The notes under the pieces are model-generated. The model saw only the letters and a program-made list of their open reading frames with translations. It ran no database searches and was not told the origin of the DNA. From Clavelina lepadiformis (lineage: Eukaryota; Chordata; Ascidiacea; Aplousobranchia; Clavelinidae): a stretch of 64,000 nucleotides of DNA. Shown in pieces: positions 49,101 to 60,500 of the stretch (positions are counted from its first letter, which is position 1; each line of letters opens with the position of its first letter). Location: positions 744,001-808,000 of the forward strand of contig NC_135248.1 in assembly GCF_947623445.1 (NCBI RefSeq), in the 5' to 3' direction. Made by a program: the position numbers and the translations under genes.

Positions 49101-49849
49101 GTAAAAACGAACCAGCGCTAACTTGTCTAATGATCTTCAGCTCAAACGCCACCGACCTTGGAAGGAAGCCAGACGTACGCACAAACTCAACCTTATACTG
49201 GTAAGCTGCCTTCACCGAGATTCGAACCCTGCACCTTTAAAGTCAAGCTCTAACAAAATGTGGTTCCCCGCAGTGGTGTACCTGCCCGCGCACTCGGCCT
49301 ATAGTACCACGCAATACGCACCAGCCGTAGCACCAGCAACACCAACCTTGACAACGAACCAGCTCCACGCAGGCACCATCTTTAATGGCACTCCAAACGC
49401 CCCGCAAAAAGAAGGTAATTCCCCTGACCAGCAACTGTAAAAGTTCTACCTCATCAATGCTAGGAATGGTTACCGTGGGCCGTTGATATGGTTGTTGAAA
49501 TGGTTGTTTCAGGACCAGAAGGTTGCAACTTGTTCATCTACCATCTACCGCAACATTTCGCCGACGCCGATCTTGCGCAAGTCTTTGAACCATTTGGTAA
49601 CGTCATTTCCGCTAAAGTCTTTATCGACCGCGCCACAAATCAGAGCAAATGCTTCGGTAGGTGGTGGAAAACGACACGGGTTCGAATCCCGGCCAAGGCG
49701 CCTAACTTTTTCTTTTTTTAGGATTCGTGAGCTTCGACAACGCGATAAGTTCGCAGGCGGCGATACAAAGCATGAACGGATACCAGATCGGTATGAAACG
49801 ACTCAAGGTCCAGCTAAAACGACCCAAAGAAACGAGCCGACCCTATTGA
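43192..49849 (+). CDS. CELF/Bruno-like RNA-binding protein, three RRMs
   Basis: Exons: 43192-43339 (tentative first coding exon), 43692-43844, 45914-45996, 47472-47520, 47898-48003, 48075-48177, 48295-48447, 48568-48667, 48756-48977, 49141-49200, 49274-49414, 49513-49656, 49722-49849; phases join, giving about 529 residues. These proteins bind UG-rich RNA and control splicing and mRNA decay. RRM1 carries LFIGQV and KGCAFLTF, RRM2 LFVGML and [11 protein letters not shown]3 LFIYHL and KCFGFVSF. The long linker is rich in Ala, Pro, Ser and Thr. The C-terminus [12 protein letters not shown] matches the CELF3-6 group (CELF4 ends similarly). The intron after 48667 uses a GC donor. The first exon is inferred from an open frame and a phase-1 donor only; the rest is firm. 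Confidence 0.9.
49201..49273 (-). repeat. Short CELF intron with an antisense B-box-like motif
   Basis: On the minus strand this 73-nt intron reads AGGGTTCGAATCTCGG, matching the Pol III internal promoter B box (GGTTCGANNCC) except at its end, with partial T-arm pairing. It is followed by TGAAGGCAGC. The host intron is a normal GT-AG intron on the plus strand. It resembles a tRNA-derived remnant; no A box fits within the intron. Confidence 0.45.
49657..49721 (+). repeat. Short CELF intron with a sense B-box motif and T tract
   Basis: This 65-nt intron contains CGGGTTCGAATCCCGG, a perfect B-box match with a nearly paired T arm, followed by CCAAGGCGCC and then long T runs that serve as the polypyrimidine tract and would also terminate Pol III. 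The core and the AAGGC that follows resemble the motif in the intron at 49201-49273 in reverse orientation. Confidence 0.5.
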
Positions 49850-52272
49850 ACCACGTACAACTCGGTAAGCAGCTAATGCCGCTGCTACACTTGACCTTAT
49901 AACGTATGTGACGTCACTATGACGTCATTTGTTTACCTTGACGACGTAACTACGCCAGTCCAATTACTTCTTAGTCTTTTACGATTCTATGAAATCTTAG
50001 GTTTATGACGTCAGAAAAGAGTTTATTTTCCGGCCAATCGGAAACAATGAGGTTATTTCACTGTCGCTGTTGTTTGTTGTTGATCTCGTTGTACAGAAAA
50101 ATATTTTTGTTCAAACCGAGATTTTTTGTCCCTATTTTGACATTTTTGAAATTTTTTAACTACAAATCCGTTATTTTGTCTACAGACAATTTTTCCCCTA
50201 CAATAATGTCACCTTATTATTTAAATACTGTAAGTTTCTGGATTTGTGTAAATTCTGACGACGGGGTGCTGTAAAAGTCCGAACATGACAGTTTTTGTGC
50301 CAACAGCATGAATATTTCTGCACCTGTTGTGCTAATTGCGGCAGCTTGATCTAACAAGTCTATTTCAACTCTCCACTATACGCATAATGACTTTATAGGG
50401 ATCTGCCCAGTCTATGATAAGATAAAAATTGTTGATTTTAAAAACAAATCTTGAGGCAAGACACACAAGTTAACTCAAACTACTTTCGAGTCACAAAATA
50501 CTGAAAACCTCAACAAAATTTATCATTTTCTTTGTAAAAACAATTAATTTTTTGTTGTTTGAAAATTTTTCTTCCTTATTTGGTTTTTTGTTCAATCAAA
50601 TTTGTGTTTCTTTTATGATTCTACCTGTCTCTTTGTGACGTTTCAATTGTGCAATTGTTGTAATTTGTCCTTTAAGCTGAGGCTCGAGTTATGTTTATTG
50701 TGACGTCACGCAGAAATTCCTGTCTGTTTTGTAAATATGACGTGTCGTAAATCGATTGGATAAAATAATTACGTCACAGCGCTTTAATATTTCCGCAAAA
50801 TTACACTTTTTATTTTTGTTCTTCAGATGCTGAGGGAAGCCAGCGCTGTATATAACAATCATGTATATTATTACGTCACAATGGGCTGCCGAAGATGCAT
50901 TTGAAGGGACGAGACGTGCAATTCTAGAGCTCAATATTTATTGTTTGTGACGTCAGGTTGAACCTTTTATTTTAAAGCACATTCCCGATTTTTGTCAAAA
51001 TCGTGTTATTTTTGTCTGTTTTGCTGTAATTCCATCGCGAGCGAAACTTCGATTGATTGTCGCTTTCATTTCACGATACTACATGGGAGTTTTTATAAAT
51101 GAATCGGTCTGTCCTTACTCCCATACACACTGCGTATTTTTTTTCGTTTTAAACGTCATAGTTGTTAGTTTGTGACGTCACATTCTTCATCGAGGTCATC
51201 ATGCTTCAAAACAAAATTGGTAAGTTGCAATTCCGGTCACTGTGTCAATTATTTCGTTGCATTTTCTTTTGCCATGCTGCTTTTATGACGTCACTATCTG
51301 TGTGCAATTACGCTTTGATGTCCGCCGAAGGTTTTTCGTTCGACTTCCTATTATTTCGTCATAACTGCTTCTCTATTAGGTCGGCAACCTGATTACGTCA
51401 AAATCCTTGTAAATAAAATAGCAAAAGTTTTAAAAAGCGATTTTGAAATTTATTCGAGAACTGCAATGGTGGGGCCGAAGAACGCGAGAAATAAAGGGGG
51501 TTAGGCGTGGGTAAGTTCTTTATACAAACGATGTAAATTCGCGACTTCGTCAAAAAATCGCCAAAAACAAAATTGAAGTTGACAAAAACAAAAAAAACTG
51601 CAAAAACCACCGCTAAAAGCGCAATGGAGTACGAAGCTACGAGTCCAGTGTTTCCGTGGAAAACTTTCCAAATTGTCCCTGAGTTATCTTGGTCTGAGAT
51701 CAATGGAATTATGCCAGGACCAGAAAGTTACCACAACGGGCAAAAAAGCAGCCACAATTTGAAAACAGGTTCGACAACGAAAGATCGCGGAATTTTAAAG
51801 CGCAAAAAAATTCAAAATCAAAAGCAGCAAGAATAATTATGACGTCATAGTAACAAGTAAACAGTGCGTAGAATAACGAGGGAGATATCAGTTTGAAATT
51901 CGGATATTCACCGAGTTACTTTGAAAATAATTTTTTCGTTTTAAGAAAAGTTTTGACGCAAAATCAGTAAAGAAATAAGAAGAATGTAGAAAAATACCTT
52001 CTGTCTCCTCATAATAGAACAAAATATTCCACTTTATCTTAAAACGGGTAAAAATTTTGCAAGCTTATAAAATCTTTCTAGGCACTGTCGAGTGGAAATT
52101 GGCAAATCCATGTCTTGGCACGCGCGGCCGCTTCGACGCGGAAAAAACGGAAAGTAACGAATCGTTTATAAACTCCTGGGTCACTGCGGCCCCCTCTTTC
52201 CGCGGGGATTCTCTTCGTGGACCCAGCTTTGAAGGAGACTCTTCTGGTTGCCAGGCAACGCTGCTCGACCAA
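49850..52272. other. Convergent 3' region between the CELF-like and TCF genes
   Basis: Presumed 3' untranslated sequence of both genes. It is dense in TGACGTCA octamers (eight by eye between 49908 and 51846). An AATAAA at 51412-51417 could end a long CELF transcript. A lysine-rich 87-codon plus-strand frame lies at 51573-51836; it has no recognisable domain. Confidence 0.4.
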
Positions 52273-55200
52273 TCATGACTTTCCTTCGAGCGCTGACGTC
52301 ACGTGTCTTGCTGCGTTTGCACCCGGATGACCTCCAGCCGCTACAGAAGTCCCAGGCCCGGTGAGCCCCATGCCCATCCCCATCGGGGAGCCGAGGCCCT
52401 TAAGCCCCGGGAAACCCATGATCCCGCTAAGGGCTGAGGTGGGGGGTAATCGAGCCGCCGCAGCTAGGTAAGAGAACTGGGGGAAGAGGGAGGGGTTAGC
52501 GTGGGGCGAGTTAAGCCCCATCCCGTTCGGGGAAAGCACCGGAGTATTGAACAAGTTCTGACCCCGCTGCAAGTCTAAGGGTCCCGAGTTTGACCTCCGA
52601 CCCCGGGCTTCGGGGACCGATTTCTCGACCCCGTTCATTCCTCGGTAGCAGTTGTCTTTCCCGTTCGAGAACTGGTCGGACGTGTCCCTGCCGCGCACCC
52701 TCTTCGCGCAGTTGTCATGGCAACCGTCGTTGCTCCCTGAATGGAAGTTGGAGGTCGGGGGGTGGAAGAGTTCCTGTGATAAAAGATTTGTTGAGAAGTT
52801 GGGCTAAGCGACAATGATTGTGACGTCATAATACGCAAACGTACCAGAGGATTCCCAATCACCCCCTTGGCGGGGTTACCAGACCCCTGGTCGAGGGGCT
52901 GGGGGGGTGATTTCTCTTGTTTGATTTGTTCATTCAGTGGCTGGGGGGGTGAGAGCCGCTCCCCCAACAACGACGACCCCGAGTGACTTTCGACACTACT
53001 TCCGATCCCCGACGTCGATGATTGTGACGTCATAGATTGCTCGGTGGAGTCGAAGGTGCTTGATTGGTTGGCAACCATCGATTGCGACATGGAATCGTCT
53101 GGCGACGTCTAGCGGAAAACATCATCTTTAGCACGTTGCGACGTCACCGCAGAGTGTTACGAGAATGCTGACGTAACAATACCTGATAATGAGAAGGCGA
53201 TGTTTCTGATCCATCGTCAGAGTCGTCATCATGCTGATAACGGATGCACTTCTTTTTTCGCCTGCCACCAAATAATTGGTCATTACGACGTGAATGGTAC
53301 TTATTACGTCATAAATAAAGGCATATGTCCAAGCGTTTGCGGATTAATGCACCGAAAAGATGAGCGATCAACCGCACATAACCACACAAGCTTGGACACA
53401 ACAATATTAAAGAAAATTGTCTGAAAACGAGCAAAATTTCCTACACATTCGTGGGTTCATGAGTCAAATTACGCGAGACATCATCTTGGAAATCTGCTCA
53501 ATCTGATGCAAATCTCACACAACAAGCGAGCGAGCGTTTCACACAGCACACACATGCAGAGAATTAATTGGAACATTTTTGATTTTACGTCGCCTTCTAG
53601 CGGAAGTGGTATCTTTAAATTGATTCAGAATTTTTTAATCTGTTCACAAAGGTTAAAAATTTTGAAAATGTCAAATTAATGAAAAAAAAAACAAATCACT
53701 TGAAAATAATTTGCAGTTTTAATAATGTAGCAAAGTTTCCGGGAAATAATAACATGACGTGTCATGAATAGAAGTGGATTTGCAATGCCATGAAACTGCA
53801 ATTGTGACGACCGCAGCACGTAGGTCCACAGTATTGTGAACTTGCTGTTATTATGAATCTGTTCTAACCGGGGCAATCGCATGTACGTGGTGTCGATAAT
53901 TAACATTGTGTGGGCGATGGCTTTTTAATTAAATTCCTTCTGATTCGACATCGTAAAAAATTTGCAGCAAAATTAAACTGAAACATGTCGAATGCGCCCT
54001 CTAGCGCCAACCTCACACGTCACGTCTAGCCCGCCCCTGTATCAGGGCCGGTTAAATGCTCAGCAGGGGGAGGGGCGGGCACTGAACAAAATCTACCTGC
54101 ATGGTGCGCACCATAATTGCTGCTGCTCCAATCCGTACACCGCGCGACACTTCTTCGGGTTCTGAGCTGTTTCCAAGGCAACCAACACCAAGCAGCAACC
54201 AATCAACGACAAGCGACATGCAGCGATGACCAATCCGATGTCAGAGCGGGAAATTTGAAAATAACAAAAAAATCATTTAAATTTTGAATGAAAAGCAGAA
54301 ACGGCGAATTCTGTGAATGCGGGCATGACGTCAGAGCAAAGAAAAAGAAGACGTCACAAAGATGCAGTATCACCTCTGATTGGTCGGTTGGAGGGGGTGT
54401 AGGTGGGTGGTGGGGTTTTCCCCGAAGATGGAAGAAGCTGAAAGAAGAAAGGTCAAAGAAGAGGAAAAAAGCATTGTGTCGTCACAATTAAATTGTCGCC
54501 AGCATAAGACCCACGATATAAGGTTCCAGAATAGTGAAACAGCGGCCATTTCATTAAGATTTAATATTTCAAATTTAAAAACAAAGAAGTTTAAATCGTC
54601 ATCACAGGAATGAGTGTTAAGATCCCTTCTATGATTTATATTCCATTCCGGCGTGATCTCGGATTAAACAAACCCAACACAAAGTCGGATTTAAAGGAGA
54701 AACAACACCCCCAGTGACCAATAAGCGGATCACGTCGGTCGTACTGCAGCGCCACTACGCTGTGCCCTACACGCGGGGCGACATAAAATCCGCGTGACCG
54801 ACTGTGAGAAAACAAACATTACACGACTATGAATTAGTAATAACTCTATCGCGGCTTGTTCAACTTCGTGGCTTAGGTCAAGTTTAATTAAACATGAACG
54901 GTGATTGTGACGGCATAGCAAATAACATTGTTACGTCATTAACCAACTTCGGCCTCGCGAATTAATTGATCGTGAGTTGGTTCTTTTTATTCTTTTTGAA
55001 AACTTTGTCGCGTATGAAATAAAATCTTTGGTTCAAGAAGAAATTTGCGTAGAAAAGTAAGAATTCTAGAATCGGAAACTGAAGATGTCTGTTATGTCGA
55101 CATAATGACTATTATTACCTCGGTTTAAATATTAACCAATCATACCTGTGCAGTCCTGGGCTTTCTCCTTTTTTCTCTTCTTTCGTTTTCCCTGGAAAAT

Positions 55201-57554
55201 ATTAATTAGAAGTTAAACAAACGAGATGTCACAGCCATGAATCACTCGGCGGCTACAGCCGAATGAAAACAAACAAGCCGGACACATAAGACCTGGTGGG
55301 GGGGGACTCGAGTATAAATGGCGGGCTGGAAGGGTGGGGAGGAGCAAGGCGAACTCGGTTCCGTGAGAACTTCCCATCTTAATTGACGATGATTAGAGTA
55401 ACTTCGACGCGATAATTCAAACAAATTTCGACTCTGAGCGACAACCGGATATAGCCCAACAAACGCTACCCCCTTTACTTGTGACGTCACAGCACGAAAA
55501 CAATCGCACTAAGTGTTACATCATAGCAGGTGAAAATATAAAATCGGCTGAGAGGAAAAAATTTCCAGAAATATTTTCTCGACAAACAAGAAGACCTCGC
55601 GCTAAGCTGAGTGGCCACTCCAAGCCTTGTATTAATAAATTGTACATTATTCGCTCACAATCCAGCATTGTTGCATTCTAGATATGTGACGTAATAAGTG
55701 TTGGCATCTTACGAAATAAGAGCGCCGATTAATTGGGTTAGCATCGAGTGTTTGAGAAGCAGCTGCGCGTAGTGCAAGCATACAAGAGCGTTGTAAAGGC
55801 GGGGAGGGCGGGTAATTCCGCAACCATCAGCCTCGCTTGTCAAAACAAGCTGAGAGAGCGATGTACTCAGAGCGACAAAATAAACTAAACTCGCGTTCAC
55901 TTCAGTTTTACGAGAAACCGGTGAAACTTTTCCATCTAAGCGCAACCACCAGCCCCACCTGCGCCCAGTTATTCAATGGCGTCGCGTTTCCGACAAAACG
56001 ACCGCAATAACTTACATAGTTATCCCTAGCGCTCCATCCTGGGAACATTTGCATGTGCAGTTGCCGTTCCTTGCGTGCCATCTCGTAGTACTTCTGTTGC
56101 TCATCACGGTTCAAGCTGTGCCACTAGGAACATAAACAAGACTTCGATGTTAGAGGTGGGAATTGATGATTTTGGCAAGAAGCCGCTGATAAGCTTTTAA
56201 CTTTGTCTCATCATAGATATGATTATGACGTTTTATTGCGGCACATAACGCCCGCAGCGATTAAACAGCAGACTTGTCAGGGGCGTAAAAGGCGACATTA
56301 ATCTGAGTCAGACAATAATGTTGACCAACCCCACAACGTCTTAACCAGGTTAAAATCGAACATTCTAGGATCCAGAATAAGAACAATCCGTCACCTTTCT
56401 TCCCAGGATTTGGTTGATCGCGGCGCTCTCCTTCAACGTGCATTCCGCCACCACCTGGGCGCGCTGTTCTTTCATATAAATCATAAACGCGTTGAGGGGT
56501 TTCTTCACGTAAGGTCGAGTCGGCTTCTCTGATTTATTTTCACGACGTTTCGCCGGCGCCTGATCCGGGTTTAAACTTCTGGAGAGAATTAAAAAGGAAA
56601 TTTTGCAAAAGAAGTCGGAAAAAGTTTCTCTATTTGCGTTTCATAATCTCATGATCGAAACAACGACGCTATTATGACCTAACAATGGGAAAAGATTGCG
56701 TAGAAAAGGCCGAGACATTCTCGACGTGGACCTCGAAACAGCATCGCTATAAAATATCGATCTCCATTTATAGAAAGCAATCTCTGCTACATCACGTGAC
56801 GGCGAGTGAAGGGGGGATCAACAAACGTCGACTCTGACTGGAACTTACTTTTTGTCGCTCAAAGCCTTGCCGCCCCCCTGTCCATTCATCATGGCCCCAG
56901 ACAGGGAAATACCCGTATGGGGTAACATGCCTGGGTGGATTCCGCCAGCGTGGGGGTTGGAAGGCACGAGGGGGAAGGGGGGAACGCTATTAATCGCCCC
57001 GGACGACGAAAAGTTGTGGAAGGGGTAGGGGTAACGCAGCATGCCAGTCATCGCGCTTGCCGTGCACAGGGAGTTGTATAGGGGGTTGGGGGACCTGGGA
57101 GAACACAAGACGCGGTTTCAAATAATCTGGTTAACAACTAACTACTGCTTAGTTAACAAACATTATTTATTAATCAATAACTCGAATTGCTCTGATAACA
57201 ATTTTTAGTTATATCAAAAACATTCCGGAATAAAACCATAGCAAGGTTAAACCACCTCAATAGCTATAAGCATCCAACTCCACTGCAACTATAAAGCAAA
57301 CTACGTACCATGGGGCTAAGGGGTTCGGTATTTGACCCAGTTGTCCTGGCAACGAGTACATGGGTGGGACGTCCGGATGGGCACCATGGGGTGGCGCTAG
57401 AGCATACAGAGCACACAATTAAGTTAAGCAAAACACTTCCTCGCTAGCAACGGGGATGTAACTTACCCTGCTTTCCATCCATGTCGGTGGGTGACGAGGC
57501 CCCATATAGGAGGGGGTTCACGTAGGGGACGTAGGGGGAATATGGAACCTGTGG
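52273..57554 (-). CDS. TCF7L2-like: TCF/LEF transcription factor, 3' part
   Basis: Exons in transcript order: 57554-57467, 57396-57309, 57094-56849, 56578-56395, 56123-56016, 55191-55146, 54166-54097, 53261-53183, 53108-52845, 52773-52273, all in phase, giving 557 residues. TCF/LEF proteins bind CTTTGAT-type sites and mediate Wnt/beta-catenin output. The HMG box spans two exons: [38 protein letters not shown], then [20 protein letters not shown] and [12 protein letters not shown], followed by a basic [10 protein letters not shown] tail. A C-clamp follows: [16 protein letters not shown], then [10 protein letters not shown] across the next exon junction. The C-terminal tail is rich in Pro, Ser, Gly and Met and contains a duplicated SPPQPL motif. 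The N-terminal beta-catenin-binding exon (DELISF-type) is not in the window, so the gene is incomplete. Confidence 0.93.
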
Positions 57555-60500
57555 CTGCAAAGAAAAAACAAAGTTTCAATTGTAGCAAAGGCAATGTTTT
57601 ACTGCTTAAATTCTACTGGAACAAGGTTTGCAGTAAATAGAACGGGAAAATTAGATTCGTTAGCCGGAGTAGATCGAGGAGGACTCGCGGTCAGATCTCA
57701 AAATCGCTCGGGCTCTGGAAGAGCACGTTTTCAAAACAAAACAATCCGCAACTTAATGAGGCGGAAGTTGAAATCAAAACTTCGGTTGCGCTTCGTCGCA
57801 CACAGCGCAACAACAACGCCACCATATTTGGTCTATGACGTGCTCATACGAGATTGGCCGCTTGTGTGAACGAGGGAAAGATTTGTAGACACGGTTCGAG
57901 GGTCCCAAGTGGGCAGAGTTCACGGACAAGCTTCTACTGAGGTCAAGTCGCTTAAAAGCTCACCGATTAAATTAAAATCGCGCTAAACATGCGCCAGGTT
58001 TAGATCGGACAAATTTCAAACCGACACCCACATATAAGAGATTATTACGTCACTCCTGCGTGACAGTGGGGTTTGACGTGACGCCTTACGACGACGGGGT
58101 TGTCGTGGTGTCAGTTATCGTCGGCAATCGCGCGCGGAAGTGGAAAAAAGATCGCGGGATAAATCGCCTTCTTCCTGCTCAAACGAGTCGAACTTCGCTA
58201 CTGTTCGTGTTCGCTAACAAACTTGCAATATGACGTCACAATCATTATAAATAGGTAATAATGGGTGATAGAGCGCTTAATGTCGGGTTGAAATTCGAAA
58301 CGATTCGACCAACCTGTCATTTTGCACGACCCACTTCCTCCATTGTGACGTAAGAACGACTAATTATGACGTTGTTGGTTCAATTAAGTGCCATAAGAAA
58401 TAATCGGGAGAAAAAATTTTCTTCTTGAGAGATGACAGGAATGTGCATTATGAGGTAATAATGCGACGATAATTAACAACGTGATTCTTATAACGTCATA
58501 AATATTGTCATCTATCCAACGATCTCGACATTGTTGGACTTGGTGGCGCTGAAGAAGAATTTTCATCTGCTAACTATCAATTTTCGCAAATACTTCATCT
58601 CCATGACAACTAACCACGTGCTTCAATGCTGACATCACCTTCATCATTATGACGAAATAATTAAACTGACTAACTACGAGAGTCTGTCCTTCAACTTTCT
58701 CTCCTTTTCAAGGATCTTAATCTGCGACGAATCCTGTTCTCATGCCCGTTCCGCTTCATTGCACACCGCCTCTGGAAGATCTGACTCATCCTTCATCCAA
58801 GATAACAACTACCTTTCCGCTCATTCGTTTTGCACTCATCTCCTCAAACCTTGTACCTGTCGATCATATGATATATTATTACAAGGTGCTTGGAGTGTGA
58901 GAAATCATATATTGGTATCAAACAATTTACGACAGTGTGAAGATGTTTCAAAGGAAATACGCTTATCTATGAGATGGCGCCGGTATGAATATGACGCAGC
59001 CACATCAGAGAAGAAGAAATGAAATGCGACATCCAGCGGAAGATATCTGACGCAAAAACAATCTTTTCCATAAAACTATGCAAACTACGAAGCAGAAGCG
59101 AAACATCCACCAAGTGGCAGGAGAAGTGACGACGATGTTAGGTCGACGAGGTTTGTTTGTGCAGTGGCAGGTGCTTTAATTAAGTCCCATCTATCCACAC
59201 AAGTGCCCATTAACGAGCTGTTACAGTTCGAAAGTTATCCCCCCACTAATCAAGCCCTCCGCCGAGTCGTTCCAACGAGTTTCGCTGACAGAGATGGGTT
59301 TAAAACCCGCCATCATGTACGATCGCGAATCGAACAACTCCACACAAGTTCAACTAATCGCGTTCAAGCACCATTGTGATGTGAGAATCCAAAGTTAATT
59401 AGGCGAATTCTCACCCAAATAAACAACGTGATTATGACGTCACAAAGAAAAACGTGACGGTCTTTAAAAAACTTGACGATGACAACATAGCGCGGAGAGG
59501 AAACGATTGGTTTTTTGCGCGGTTAAAATCCCATAACCCGTATAACCGGGGTGGAACAATAGATAAGCTTATCTCTCTTATTGCATCACCGATTGCCAGC
59601 GATGGACGGGGAGCGATAGACGGCGGTCTCTCTAACCGGAAACCCAAGACGCGAAAGATGAAAAATTTCACGCCTGAGCGCACAAACAACAACGTCACAG
59701 CGAATATGACACACTCCGTTTAAGATAGCGGTCGAGCAGCTATAAACGATGAAATAGGCGTCCGGACAAGCGGCCACGCCGCGATTTGATTGACAAGTGA
59801 CGTAATAATGCATCGCGAGGTGTGAAGTGACGTAACAGAAGAAGGCGCTGAGACGCGATGCGAGGGACAGATCGCGGATGCTTGGTTGCAAAACCAGTTG
59901 AGGAGAGACGAACATTATAAGTGACACTACCGGCGCATCATCTGCTCATTATTACGACATTTAAAACCCAATTGTGACGTTTCCTCGATTTGAATAAGCC
60001 CTATTACGTCACAATATGTCAAAAAACACGGAATATTCCCAACAAAAGGAAGCGCAACGACGCAATTTGTCAGGCCAAGAAAATCATAATCGTAGTCGAT
60101 CATTTATAAGATTTCCAAAGAAAATCCTATTTGTTGTCAAAGTCCCCTCTCGCACGAAGACGCTAAAAACAGCGGCACCTGCTTAACTTCAAGTTGCATG
60201 GATGCAAATTACCATCGTCTGATATAACTACATCACAGGCGAACGCCAGTGACCGTGATATTATTAATTAGCGTAATAATATCTTGTAGCAGAGCAAGGC
60301 GAGCTCAACAAGCGGTCTTGAGACGGAATAACTGTTGTATTTTGCCACCCACGAGTTGTAAAGGAACAAATCACTTCCCCAAAATGTTTCGGACCATTAT
60401 CACGCAAACAATGACGTAATTGTTTACAAAAGTACAAAATTATCTGTACGTTTATGAAGGTAAGAGCAAACAGATTTTATCAATTTCATTCATTCAATTA

